Below the pieces are notes generated by a model. The model was not told where the DNA came from and searched no databases. It saw nothing but the letters and a program-made list of their open reading frames with translations. Below, one piece after another: positions 22,945 to 35,619 of a DNA stretch of 64,000 nucleotides; positions within the stretch are counted from its first letter, which is position 1, and each line of letters starts with the position of its first letter. Where the stretch lies: positions 240,895,825 to 240,959,824 of the forward strand of contig OX352774.1 in assembly GCA_947095535.1 (NCBI GenBank). Direction: 5' to 3'. A program made the position numbers and the translations under genes. This stretch comes from Poecilobothrus nobilitatus. Its lineage: Eukaryota > Arthropoda > Insecta > Diptera > Dolichopodidae.

Positions 22945-23154
22945 GGGGTCTCGGTGACCTAGTGGGTAAGAGCGTATAAAATATGCTGTAAACATCGAGG
23001 TAGTGTGGGTTCGAATCCCACACACGTCGCAAGATTTATTCCCCCTTACGACATTTACAGCCCCACACCTGAAAAGGAAAGGCTGTGTAATTTTCTGTTC
23101 ACATATATGTGGCAGATGCACTAAAAAAAATGCACTAAAAATGCACTAAAAAAA
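22945..23154 (+). mobile_element. tRNA-derived SINE (family S), best-preserved copy
   Basis: The head is tRNA-like: GGTCTCGGTGACCTAGTGGG then TAAGAGCG (A box), a possible anticodon region CTGTAAAC, and an exact B box GGTTCGAATCC (23008-23018). An unrelated body follows (CCCTTACGACATTTACAGCC, GAAAGGCTGTGTAATTTTC). The tail is three ATGCACTAAAAA units. The head resembles a tRNA-Tyr-like source (GTA in the anticodon position), but the stems pair badly, so it is not a functional tRNA gene. RNA polymerase III transcription from the A and B boxes is possible. Confidence 0.75.
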
Positions 23155-23159
23155 AAACA

Positions 23160-24180
23160 AAATATTATAAACTTTGTTTAAAAATATAATGTTGACAATT
23201 ATCAATTTATTTTCAGAGATGTCAGTCGAAGTAAATTTATATTTTGATTGGAGGTTATTTCATTATAATTAAGGAATTGTGTCTTTGGGAATTATATCAT
23301 TGGATAATATTTCGTTGAACGTTATTATACGAAGCCAATACATAAGTCTAAAATTACTTAAGAAATTTAATTTATATAAACTGCAATAATTTTAAGATTT
23401 AAAAATTTGCATGTCAAAGGATCATAATGAAAATTATTATTGTCCTGATTTTATAATCTCAAAAAATATTTTTGAAAATATGATAATATTAAAGTTATTC
23501 ATTTTTTTCATTATATTCGATATTTCCTTAAATTCTTAATTAATTCATTTCATTGTATGAAAATACTTTCCAAATGAACACTTCAATACTTGAAAAAAAA
23601 AAAACAAAACTAACTAAAATATCACAGGAAATCATTTAAATAGATATATTATAATTCTTACCAAAAACTTATTTTTATAACATTCCACTAAAAATATCTT
23701 TACTTATCTTAAAATACGGTATCATACATAAATACCTATATACAACACAAAATTACATTTGTATTGAAAAGCGGATTATTTTTAACACTTCAATAAACTA
23801 GAAAATAACAAATATATATATACTACAAATATATATCTGTAGATCTTTTAAGTCCTTAAATTTTAAAAATTCATATTCTTATATATGTGTATATAATTGC
23901 TGCTTGTTTTTTTTTTTAAAAAAATAAACGATGATAATCCTTAAAAAGGAAATCGAAAATATTGAAAAATAAAAAAAAAATAATTTCTATTTTTCTTTCT
24001 TAATTTCTCTGATTGATTTTCATTTGTTTGGTTTTTTAATTTTCAATTATTTCGATTTTTATTTTTCTTTTCTTTTCATTTTTCATTAACAAATACCAAA
24101 AGTAAATTTTCAAAGAAAATTTTCTCAACCAAATCTAATATTAATGATTTTTCCTTAAGATTTTGCTCGCTATTCTTTTT
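23160..24180. other. AT-rich DNA, nothing identified
   Basis: Homopolymer and TA-rich sequence, no coding-like island or repeat boundary seen on either strand. Confidence 0.5.
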
Positions 24181-24222
24181 ATTTATTTTTTTTTTTTAAT
24201 TTTTTGTTTTTTTTTGTTTAAG

Positions 24223-24303
24223 ATTTTGTGAACGCGGATGGTGAACTTTTAAATCCGGATACAGATACCGCATATCTTTGTAATAGAAATCAATCATTTT
24301 AAG
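24223..24303 (+). CDS. Possible isolated terminal exon
   Basis: A long polypyrimidine run ends in GTTTAAG (AG at 24221-24222). A GC-richer stretch follows that is open in one frame: FVNADGELLNPDTDTAYLCN then RNQSF and a TAA stop, with two leading bases to complete a split codon. The acceptor-like context, the abrupt rise in G+C and the balanced amino-acid content are what make it stand out. A weak donor (CTTTGTAATA, near 24279) is an alternative end. No partner exon is visible and the peptide is not recognised, so chance remains a real possibility. Confidence 0.3.
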
Positions 24304-24309
24304 ATTCAT

Positions 24310-25620
24310 AAGAATTTATTTATTTTTTTTTAAACCAAAAATACAGGATGATTTTTATTAAGGAAAATTTTATTTTATTTTTAAAGAATTTTGTAATTAT
24401 ACCTAATAATAAATTTTTCTAATCAGGTTTTTTTTTTGTTTTTAATAATCTTAACTATTTTAAAAGTTTATTGAATTTATGACAATTATTACTAAAGATT
24501 AGATAATATAAAACTTTTCTTCTTTTCCAAATTTTTCCCCAATCAAATAATTTTCAATATTAAAGTAAAACAAATAAAATAATCTTCAATATTAGGTAAT
24601 GTAACGCTATAAAGAGATGTCATCCGCTATACCGATATACTTAAAGGATATGTTAAAACTGTACAAAAAGAATTGTAGTATAATAAAATTTCTAAATATA
24701 AAATACAAAAAAAAATAAAAGTACCCTGTATATTTAATAAAAAAAAAAAAAAAAAAAACAAACAAAAACCTCAAAGATCAAGAACCAAAACGATTAAATT
24801 TTGTTGGTAAGGAATGAACTGTTTAGAGGGCAAAGAACCATAAGTTTTTAAATTAGTGTAAAACTGAAATATAGATAAATTCAAAGAAAAATGAGAAAAT
24901 TCTTTTGAAGTGATTTACCAATCACTTTCAAATCACATTTTAAAAGGACAAAAAACGAATGTATATACGATAAATTAAAAATTTGAGAATCTCACAAAAA
25001 AAAAAATATTTACAAAAATCACATTTTTGATGAACTTTTTTATTTTTTTATTACTAAAAACTTTATTTTGTAAAGACTTTTAAAATACCTTTTGATTTCA
25101 TTCATTTTTTAAAATATCTTTTTAGAAATCAACGAACATAAAAGCTATAGAATTTAGATTTTAAATATTAAAAAACTTTTTTTGTTTTTTAAAAATTTTC
25201 AGTAAATTCAAAATCAGTTCAAAAAGAAATTACTTCTTTCGTTTTTTGTCTTCAGTTCCTTTATTTTGAAATTTTAAAGGAAACAAGTAGAAAAGTATTT
25301 CTTTTCATTTGAAGAATCCTATGTACAAAAGAAAAGTTATTAAGTTATGAAAATTTCATTGAAAGCTATCATTTAACAAAAACAATAAATAAATTTTAAT
25401 TAAAACAATAATTTTATTCTATTTAAGATCAACTTATTAAAAAAATATCAAATTATATACCATAATTTAAATTTTATAAATCAATTAATTGAAAGTCAAT
25501 TAATTAATGATGGAGGATTACAAGAACATAATTTCCACATTTACATTTGATTATTGAAAATAAAAAAAACCTACAAAATCTCTTGTTTTTTGTATTAGAG
25601 AATAATAATTTTACGAATAA
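24310..25620. other. AT-rich DNA, nothing identified
   Basis: Poly(A)/poly(T) runs (e.g. 24740-24760) and short duplications only. Confidence 0.5.
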
Positions 25621-25627
25621 TTATAGA

Positions 25628-26028
25628 TTAACCCTCTAGTACTCTTCAGTATACGGATCTTTTAGACCCAAATCAATTTTTAAAGCTAATAAGAGCCAAT
25701 TTATTTTTTGAAGCATTATGTTTTTCATTTTCGCATTAACTGAGTTTTAATATTTTCTGAAACTGTCTAAAATGTAATTCTCCTCATAAACCCATATTTT
25801 GTCAATATTACTATTTTATCACTTTTCTGAATTTTTCTTTATTATTTAATAAATTTAATGAATTATAATAAATAAATGTTTTATTATTTACACTTATCAA
25901 AAAAAAAAAAAATATTTTCTTAAAAAAAAAGTATTTAGATAATCTCGTATATTATTATGTACTTTCAGTCAATATAACCAAACGTGAATTCTTAAGAAAA
26001 CAATATTGCGTGAGTACTGAGTGGTTAA
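25628..26028. mobile_element. piggyBac-like MITE flanked by TTAA
   Basis: Left TTAA (25628-25631) is followed by CCCTCTAGTACTC. The right end reads GAGTACTGAGTGG followed by TTAA (26025-26028), so the inverted ends are CCCTCTAGTACTC and CCACTCAGTACTC (10 of 13 identical). TTAA target duplication with CC(C/A)-starting ends is the piggyBac superfamily signature. The 393-bp interior has no transposase, so it is non-autonomous. Confidence 0.65.
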
Positions 26029-26108
26029 TATGTTTTTTATTTTTAATGGTAATTTTTATTTTTTTAAGATTTACAAAAATTTCAATAACTATCGTATATA
26101 TATATATC

Positions 26109-26230
26109 TTTTTTACTTTAACTGAAGATATTTTCAGTTTAGGTGGAGGCATTTTTACTTAAAGTGAAGAAATTTTTACTTTAAATGAAGATTTTTTACT
26201 TTGAGTAAAAAGATTTGTAATAAAGGTTTT
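26109..26230 (+). repeat. Second locus of the 21-bp family C repeat
   Basis: Units such as TTTTTACTTAAAGTGAAGAA and TTTTTACTTTAAATGAAGAT, followed by ATTTGTAATAAAGGTTTTAA. These match the 9449-9610 locus in unit and in flank, though more diverged. Confidence 0.65.
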
Positions 26231-26293
26231 AAAGAAAAAAAATTACATATAATATACATATATATATGTATATATATAATATATACTTATAAT

Positions 26294-26772
26294 CTGACTC
26301 ATAGCGCAGTGGTTAAGTCACCAACCTTTCAATCGAAGGGTCTTGGGTTCAAACCCCGGTCAGGTCATATAAATAAAAAAATATGTAGTACTTTTATATC
26401 GTAATAATGTATATCGTAGTAATGTATAGTAACAATAATAATAATAATAATAGCTGCTACAGTGGAGCTATCTTTGGTTATATCATGCAAATAAGGTGTT
26501 ATATACTACTACATATTGGTCACTGTTAGCAAAATAGTAATAATAATAGGCCGATTCATTTGTTTCCTTACAGTCCCACTCCCAATTCAATGTTTCTGTA
26601 TCCATTTCCTATCCTTTCCTATCCCTAGTCCCTACCCAAAGTACTGGTAAGAGTTTCATCCCATTATATTGGTTAAAGGGAGAGGTTGGTTTGGTCAGTA
26701 AGAATCTGACACTACCAAGGGGGAAATTCTTCTCTGGAAGATTCGCACCTCCCTTAGGGAAAAAAAAAAAAT
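26294..26772 (+). mobile_element. Long tRNA-headed SINE with poly(A) tail (family T)
   Basis: The head has CATAGCGCAGTGGTTAAGTC (A box) and GGGTTCAAACCCC (B box, 26345-26357), with imperfect cloverleaf stems. A body of about 400 bp is clearly GC-richer than anything nearby (TCCTATCCCTAGTCCCTACC, CTGACACTACCAAGGGGG, GATTCGCACCTCCCTTAGGG). It ends in a 12-base A run. A (AAT)n tract sits at about 26430-26452. The low decay of the head and tail suggests a fairly young insertion. No target duplication can be recognised in the TA-rich flanks. Confidence 0.7.
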
Positions 26773-26774
26773 AT

Positions 26775-28010
26775 TAAATACATAAATATCAGAAAAATAT
26801 GATTTTAATAAATATTCAATTAAGATAATATTGTTATTATATAAATTACATATTTATAATATTTTATTTATTTTTCATATTTTTTTTTATAAATTTTATA
26901 AAACTATTTATACATTAATTTACTTTTTATATTATTTATTTATTTATTTATTCTCTTTTTTATTTATTATTTTATTTTATTTCAATTGTTTTTTTTTTCT
27001 ATAAAATAAATAAATTCATCCTTTTATTTTTTACTTCTTTTTTTTTAAGAAAAATAATATATACTTAAAAAAAATACTAAAGAATAAATTTTGTGTATAT
27101 ATGAATTAGAAATAAAAAACTGCAATATAAAAACTTTATTTTTTTTTTTTTTATGTAATATTTATGTATCATAGTGCTGTAAAATATGTAATATTTTATT
27201 TTGAACAGAGATACTAAAAGAAAAATACCTCCAATAGATATGCAATTTAAATGTTGTAAAATTTATTTGAAAATTCTATAAACATACATGTACATATTAT
27301 ATGCTATAAGATAGAATAGTAATCTCTACGTCTATGATTGAAACAAAAAAAAAAATAAACAAAAACAACACCATTAAAGAAAGTTTATAAAAATGTTATC
27401 TTTCTTTTTATCATTTTATTAATAATTTGATTTAAAATTAAAAATAATCAAAATAACCTTAAAGTCATAGAAAAAAATTGAAAATCGTAAAGATTATTGT
27501 ATATATTTTTACCTTTTGCTTTGTACGAAATATAGAAGAAAAAAAAAATTGTTTAAACATTTCATTGATCCAGCCCTCTTATACATTTTTAGTTTGAGTT
27601 TAAAACTCACAGACAATTTACAATACACTTGAAAACATCATTTTGGTTCTTTAGAATATTCAACAACTATAATAAAATAAAAATGCATGATATTTAATCA
27701 TTAATCCACTGGTTAATTATAGATGCTCACTAGTAACTCTAAACACAATCAAAAGACTAATCAAGGCTATGCAGATGAAAGATGAAACATAAAGAATACA
27801 AGTTGAAACGTACGAATTAAAAAGTACAACAAATCGTTAATAATACATTGAATAGCACAAAGACAAAGGCATAATGTAACTAAACTCTGTTACGTTTTTT
27901 TCTAAATATTATTGAAATTAACAGAAGATTTAAAGTATTAAAAATGTAAATCTTAAACATCATGAAAGAAAACATAAATAAAAAATATCAACCCTTAACT
28001 AAAAAAATTA
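26775..28010. other. AT-rich DNA, nothing identified
   Basis: TTTA/ATTT-rich runs (26930-26960) and homopolymers only. Confidence 0.5.
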
Positions 28011-28051
28011 AGAATACCACAAAACTAACAGTTATATTTTTGTGGTATTCT
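28011..28051. repeat. Perfect 14-bp stem-loop
   Basis: AGAATACCACAAAA and TTTTGTGGTATTCT pair exactly around 13 bases. Isolated; function unknown. Confidence 0.8.
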
Positions 28052-28992
28052 CATAAATTATAATGAATAAGAATAAGTAAATTTTAAATGTAACAGTAAA
28101 AAAGGGTAAGAATAATAGGTAATTGTAAAAGGTTAAGAACAACGTTAATAGAAACATATTATAACATATACAATATTTATTCATAAGACACGATGCAAAA
28201 AATAAAAGTCAACATTCTAAAAAAAAAAAACATACAAAATATGACATTCTCTTTATTTTTTATTATTTCTGTTTTTTTTTTTTTTTTTCTCAATTTATTT
28301 TAATTTAAAACCACCTCCTCGAATTTTTCCTCAAAATTCCCAGTAAACTTTATAACACAGAAACAAATTGTATAGTTTTATCACTTTGCAGTTGTTTAAG
28401 GAATATATTATAACAATTTTATTTAATATCATCGCATAAAAAATGTCTGTAAAATTTATTCAACTGTGGGACAAGTTCAATTTGTTCGTCTTATCGAAAT
28501 AAATTTGAATAAAACTAAAAAATTGGGTTGAAAACTAAAAAAAAAAAATAAATGTATTTTAAATTTTCTTATATAATTTAACGAAAAAAAAAAAAAAAAA
28601 ACTTCTTAAATTAAAAACGAAATTGTTTATTTTAGAAATGTAAAAACTACTTAACAGAGTTTATAAATCAAATTGTAAAAGGCATTTTGGGAAAACTAAG
28701 TTAACTTATTCTTTTGGTTAACTATTCATTCGAAATAAAAATAAAATTATTATTTGCCGCAAATTTTATTTGAATTTCACTTCATTTCTCTTTATTTATC
28801 TGCATTTTCGTTCAACGGCTATATATACATACTGTTTTACATAACATCTAATGAACTAACATCTAATTTTCCATACCGACAATATCGCCACAGTACATTT
28901 ACGTCTATGAAAATGGTCGGTAACAAGAGTCACCCATCATCACATACAGATCCGCTCCCTACCTATCCTAGCTCCAAAACGAGGAAGAATAC

Positions 28993-29028
28993 AGTTGCCT
29001 TTGTCAACTCTTAGATACCCGTACGACC
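28993..29028 (+). mobile_element. 5' end of a DINE/Helentron-like element (B3)
   Basis: AGTTGCCTTTGTCAACT forms the family stem-loop and is followed by ATACCCGTACGACC. The inverse, CGTACGGGTATAA, lies at 30555-30567, so the two may be the ends of one element of about 1.57 kb interrupted by a family A insertion. Confidence 0.45.
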
Positions 29029-29559
29029 CGTTAGTATGTTCACAGCCTGTGCTGCTTACCACATTATTTTTTTAATACTTTAGTATTTTAAAATAATTTG
29101 GATGAATTTCATAATTTCTAGAACTATGGGTTGTACACATATTCAAACTATATGTTTATACATTCTTCAAAAGCAGATTTTAACCTTCCACATAACGATT
29201 ATCAATCCAAAACTTTTGCAAACATTCTATAGTACCATTTAATACTAAGCGGTAAATGTATATTAAATTTACTAAGTACAAAACAGTAAATATAATTTTA
29301 AATATTATATTATATTATATTTAAATATTCCATTGACATAATAATTTCTTATAAGTACAATAAAATACACATATGTATGTAAATACGGCGCTATATAATA
29401 TACATATATACTCTTATCATTCATTCACTAGTGACATATACGATATGTAAAAAATAAACATGATATTATATAAGTATGTATGTATATCAATATCATATAA
29501 ATAAAAATTCTTCAAGCAACCGTTATGTTGTTTATTTATTTGCATTTTTATGTACTACG

Positions 29560-30190
29560 CTTAATATCCTCAACAATTTCAAATTATCGAATAAAACAAA
29601 TGCAAAAAATTTGTTGAAGAAATTTGTTAGAAAATTTGAAAAAATCAAGTAACACTTTCGTCAATTATAAAGTAACCCTATATTATTAAAAAAAGTTGTT
29701 AACAGAAATAAGAGTATGATGTTGAAGCTTTAATTTTTGTGTATTACTTTAAAAAATTTTTAACAGGTGTTCAAGTTACAGGTGCTTAAAAATAGAAAAT
29801 TTTCAGTTTTTGACTCCTTACAGCTCCTAAACGGGGGGTGATACAAAAAAAATTTCTGAAACGACTCATACTTATTTTCAAAGATCTAACTTCTGTAAAA
29901 ATTGCAAATTTCCAACTTAAACCGTTTAGAAGATAGAAGGGTTAAAGGATTTTGCAAAATTTTAGTTTCGCATAACGGTAAATTAAGACACCGTATGCCA
30001 CAAATATATATTTATTGTATATATACTTTTAAATCTAATAAAAGTAGTAATCGTTTGGCGTTTTCAAAATGAAGATATACTTTATACAACTTGTGCTATA
30101 ACAATTTAAATATAGAGCTTTTTTGAACCTTTGGGGAGCTGTAGCTCCGTAACGGGTGGGGCTACAAAAAAAAGTTAATAAAAATAAAAT
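29560..30190 (+). mobile_element. Family A copy lying between the B3 ends
   Basis: Text shared with 10519-11797: CAAGTTACAGGTGCTTAAAA, AGCTCCTAAACGGGGGGTGA, CATAACGGTAAATT, GGGGAGCTGTAGCTCCGTAA. The 5' terminus is eroded. Confidence 0.5.
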
Positions 30191-30289
30191 TGACATTTTT
30201 GTGAGATCTATCAGTAGTTAAAATTTCATAGCTCTATTGCAAAAAAAATGTGGGGATCTAAAAGTTAGGTGTTCGAGAGCTACCCTAAG

Positions 30290-30567
30290 GCCTGGTCCAA
30301 ACTCAACCAAAAAAAATAGGGAACCTACAAATTACTCCCAAAATATTTTGTGTAAATTTCAAGATTCTAGCTTTCTTAGTTTTTGAGTTAGCGTGCTGAT
30401 GGACGGACGGACGGACGGACGGACGGACGGACGGACATGGCTCAAAACTCTTAGAATTTTTTTCTGATCCGATCCATACCTTTGAAGGTATATCTAGCTC
30501 GCTTATTTCGAGGTGTTACAATCGGAGGAGTAATTTTATTATACCCGATCCTATCGTACGGGTATAA
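30290..30567 (+). mobile_element. 3' end of element B3 with (GGAC)9 and terminal hairpin
   Basis: GAGTTAGCGTGCTGAT precedes nine exact GGAC units (30401-30436), then CATGGCTCAAAACTC, TATATCTAGCTCGCTTATTT, and the terminal hairpin TATACCCG...CGTACGGGTATA (30540-30566). The order is identical to the 3' part of B1. Confidence 0.6.
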
Positions 30568-30678
30568 AAAAAGGTTTCCTTCTTATGAATTGCATTACCA
30601 ATTGCTTATTTATACAGTCAGCCTAAATATATGCAAATTTAAAAAAAATATTCAAATATTTATTTTGCAAAAATAACC

Positions 30679-30810
30679 AGAGGCCTCATTGGTCTAGTAG
30701 TTAATTAACCGGTGGGCTTATTAATCGATGAAATATGGGTTAAGACCCTGTACAGGTTGTAAGTTCTTCATTTAAAACAAATCCCCCTTACGACAAAAAA
30801 AAAACAGACT
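30679..30810 (+). mobile_element. SINE family S, decayed copy
   Basis: GAGGCCTCATTGGTCTAGTA is the A-box region and GGGTTAAGACCC a decayed B box. CCCCCTTACGAC and CAGACTGTAAATA are body remnants. It inserted about 110 bp after the end of B3. Confidence 0.6.
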
Positions 30811-30819
30811 GTAAATATA

Positions 30820-33800
30820 GGATTACAATATAATCAAAAGAAATAATATTACTGTATAAATTATTAATAAAATTGAACCTACAATGACCTTAGTATAGCG
30901 TATGGTTTAGTATTATTACATTATTCTATATGATATAAAATGTTAAATAAATCAATAATCACCTAAAATAAAAGAATTATCAAGAAAATTATTGGTACTA
31001 CTTCTAGAGCGAACTATTGGTTTGAAGAGTTCACCAAAATAGAAGCTAGTTTTTTTATATTTTCAAGTTTTTAGCAATATAAATTTTTTAAGTTTTTTAA
31101 TAATCTAAATATTCACTTTTATTCCTATACTAACCAAAAAAGACCAATTCTACCTCTCAAATATTGGGTAATCCAAAAAAAAAAAAAAACAAGTTTCCAG
31201 ATATGATTCCAACTAGTTAAAATCTCGACTATTTATATTTTTACCAAAACTAGATATTCTTACTTATTATTCAAATATTTTAAGAAAAACTGAATACCAA
31301 TATTATAAGCTTTATTTAAAACTGAATTCAAGAGCCAATTTTAAAATTTTATTTATTGAACTTTATAAATTAAAAATATTTTTTCCAAATATTTTAAATT
31401 TTAAAAACACATGAAAAATTAAAAATTTATAAAAAAAATTAAAAATTCCTTGATTGAATTCAAAATATAATGATATTTCTTAAATTTTTAAAAGAACCAA
31501 GAAAATTTTCTCTTAAATTGTATGTAAATTTTAAAAATGTTTACTTAATATATATTTTTTTTAAGACTATACGAATATTCAAAAACTTTTAACACAATTT
31601 ATTTAATTTTTCCAACCATAAAGTACAAAAAAATATATATATATTACCAGTTTTCGGTTCGTTATTTTGGAAAATAAAATATTTACAAAAAAAAAAAGAA
31701 AGAAAAACCCATATCATGTCAATCTTCAAATCAAGACACTAAAATTCAAAGAAAAATTTTCTCACACATCTCAGCCCAGACAAATAAATGTTCTCAAACA
31801 TTTATAAATAAATCATTTTCACTTTGAATTTATTTAACCCTTATTTTTTATTTTTTTTTCAGAAAAATCTTAACCCACTTTTTACTTTTCTTATAAAATC
31901 TCTGCTGAATACATTTTCATTTACAAAATATGTACTTACAAAATTAATAAAAAATTAGTTTTATATTTTTTTTTTGCTATTTAAACATCAATATGATTTC
32001 GTAATTTGTATATTCAAAATTTATATTAAAGAGAAAATATTTAAGATTTTAAATACCTAAAAATAAAAAATTTAATAAATTTTTTTTTCTCATGTTTTAA
32101 ATGTAAAATTGGCTTAGATATTTTTTATTTCAAAATAATCCCTAATAATAATAACAATTCAATACAATTCAAATACTTGAATACAAATGCATTCTTCTCC
32201 TCAAATATGCCTTTTGGCTTTTTATTTTACTTCTTTATATTTTTGTAGGTAACCATACTGTGCGTTGTATATAAATTGGAAAAAAAAGGATTTAAAATTA
32301 AATATAGTCGATTCTTTATTAAAATTATTTTTCTTATACCTTAATAGAAAATAAAATTAAATTAAGTATTACCAATAGGTATTTGAAATTAAAAATGTTT
32401 ATATTGCTTAATTGTTGTCAATGTTTATATTGCTTAAAAAAGAAGTCAATCATGTAGACTTTAAGCATTATATAAATCAGTCAAATCAATACAAGTCTTA
32501 CCAAGCGACCATAAAATTCCATATTAATAATAAGAAAAATGAAACAGATCAGTACTAGTTAAATAAAACTTGAAATATATGGCTCCGTCATATCCCTCTC
32601 TATAGAAGCTCCTTGGAAAAAAACGAAAGAACAAATTCAAATGTTTTATATTAAGTTTTAAAGAAGCCATCACTTCGAGGCTTTTTATTATATTAATTAT
32701 AATTTTATATACCAAATAATTATATAAAATATATAAGAATTTATAGCTAATAATAAAAACAACTTACGGATGTGAGGATCTAAAATGCAAGTATTCAAGT
32801 AAAATTTAAGATAAAGTGCAGTAAAATGCATTAAATTCCAAAAATAAAAGTAAATTCAAAAGAAAAGAGTTATAAAAAAATTTTAAAATAATTATTCCTA
32901 TTACGATACAGACTCTACATTAAAAAGTTCCAGTTATTATAATTTCTTAAATGTACACTTTAAGACATTATGAACGTAAAACTTACTGTCCTCACAACAT
33001 GAAAATTATTTTAAAGTATGTCCCCTATTTTTAATACTACCTACTTTTACTTTTTAAATAAAAATTTTCATTATAAATAAAAGGATAAAAAAGGTTACAC
33101 AATTACAAAAATTTGACCAATTCCAAAGTGCTTAAGTTGGGGGCCAGATTATATTAAACAACGATCAAATAACTAAGTTATTAAATCTGTAACTGAGTTC
33201 GAGCATTCCTACAATCCTAAAATTATGGTATGAGGCAGTGATAGATATGTTTTTAAACTTATTATTGTTCAGATTTTTCGACTTTCACCTGAATTGTTGA
33301 TAAAATAATATAAATTCATATTTGGTACTTTTTATGAATTTTTATTTTGTTCACTTTCTTGTCCAACTTACTTTCGACTTACTTGTCCAATTTTTGTTCG
33401 ACTTACTGCCGTTTGTCGTTTCCAGAAAGAGAAGTGTTTAAAGATGTATGGGAGGTCTGGCAGTTTTTTTTTTTAATTAAGTTTTTAAACATATAGAAAT
33501 TTCTTAACTACTTAATAATCTTAATGAGTTATAGCAATGGTTTCGATTAAACAAAGTTTCGATATAATAAAATAGACAAATTACGGCAACTTTTGTGTAA
33601 TATTACTTTTTTTTTTGAATAAAAAAAAACATTAAAAAACCTAGTGTTAAAAAATAAAAGTTTAATTAAAACTATTTTTTTAAATTTTTCTCACTTTTTT
33701 ATTATGTTGTATTTATATTTTATTTACGTAATTATTATCATTTGTACCCTTATTACGTACTGCAGCTGAAATTTTATAGGCACAAGCAGCTGAGTTTGGC

Positions 33801-35600
33801 TCACGTTACTATATCAATTAGTCAATATATTGTCCCAATCCATTGTAATAAAAAGATTGATACTCAAAATTTTGACTTTTAAAATCATGACATTTAAAAT
33901 CCTGACATTTTAAAACCACAACATTTCAAAAATTCTGACATTCAAGATTCAACTTTTTTTTTCAGCAAATAGAATGGATCCTACTCTGCATTTTACAAAG
34001 AAAAACAAAATGAATTTAAAAAAAAATTTCGCGTGCAATTCATATTTTATAATTATTAATTATTGCAAATACATTTGCACTGCTTTTACTAATTATATTA
34101 GCCCATATTACAAACATACGAAAAGTTCATAAAATATATCGCCCGCAGTATTGATAAATTCCAAATAATTTCAAATATCAAAAATTTCGGCTAAAGAAAA
34201 AACAACCAATCATAATTTACTTAAAATTAATGTTATAAATTTTAAAATAAATTTTATAAAATTTGCAAAACATATGGCAACACTAATTGTCATGATATAT
34301 AGTAACGATAATTGTACAGTATACAATTTAGATAATCTTCTTTATCTAGAAGTAATAAGTAAAATGTCGGAAGGATACGATATTAGAGGAAATTGAAGAC
34401 GTAAATATTATGATAATAACATAATAAAATCAAATAAAATTGAAATCTGAATTGAGAATTTTATTATTATTTTTATTATTATTTTCTGTTTTTCCAGTTG
34501 TTGTTTTTTTTTTTTTTTTTTTTGTATGTACTTTTCTCCTAACATAGGTTAAGTTATTATCATTTATTATCATGATCGCAATAACAAATTTACAATATAA
34601 AAGAAAAAGAACCAGACTGAGTGTATCTTCTTATTACGTTAGAATGAGAAAGAAACAAAAAAAAATAAAAAAAATATGTTAAAAAAAAATTGTTAATATC
34701 AATTGAAATTGAATTTAATAAAAAAAAATAAAATAAAAATAAAATAAAAGTGAAAAATATAAAAATTGATTTTAATTTTTCTTTCAAACTTTATTTGACA
34801 AGAAGATCGATACTTATTTTTTTGTGCTTAAAAAGATTCCAAAAGATAAAAACGAAAAAAAATCTAGTGCTGTTTTTTGCTTTAAAAAAAAAAATGAAAA
34901 ATAAAAAAGAAAAATTAAACTGTTGATTGGTGCAATGCTTTTTTTTTTTTTTTTTTATTTTTTTTGAAGAGTGTTATTTACTTTGAATTTACATTTAACA
35001 GAACTGAAGATTTGTTAATAGGTGAGAGTTTAATATCAATTCAATGTATTTTAAGAACTTGAATGTGTCAGTACGAATTTTTCATAGGATTTTCCTAATA
35101 TGAAGAACAAAAAAAAATCGTTTATTTAAATTTTTATATTCTGTCTTAATTTATTTTTATTTGACGTAAATGACGTAACTATTAAATCGAAATTTTTTAC
35201 GTAAAACTCTCTTTGCTAATCACATTACGGAAATTTGTATATTCGGGGGAGAAAAAGTACTCTCAAAGTGTTTTATTCATTTTTAAAAAGCATATTTATA
35301 CACTTTAAAATATCCAGTTATAAAAAAAAACAAATTTTACCACTTTAAAATACTCTTAACTAAAGTTATTTGAAATTTTTTTTACCAAGTTAGTTATTTA
35401 TTTATTCAGATTTTGATATAACAGTAAAAATGAATATCATTTTTGAAAATGTACTGTCACTGGAAAAAAATTCTAGCTAATTTCTTCAGATTATGCATAT
35501 AGAAATTGAATAAAATGTCAATTAATAATAATTTAAAATGTAGTTCACCTTTTTGCATCAAAATTTGTAATTTTTATTAGATTTTGTATAAGAAAAATTA
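30820..35600. other. AT-rich DNA, nothing gene-like
   Basis: Homopolymer runs, one short 17-bp degenerate repeat (AAAATCCTGACATTT type, 33885-33945) and a TTCGACTTACT duplication (33373-33410). Short frames at 32524-32715 and 34590-34787 are low-complexity and unsupported. Confidence 0.5.
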
Positions 35601-35619
35601 ATTTATAAGGATTATTGTA

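Noticed and set aside
22945..23020. Functional tRNA gene
   Set aside because: Good A and B boxes, but the acceptor and anticodon stems pair poorly, and the same head plus an attached body recurs at other loci, so it is a SINE.
26294..26366. Functional tRNA gene
   Set aside because: The B box is good, but the 5' and 3' acceptor strands do not pair through seven bases, and a long body with poly(A) follows.
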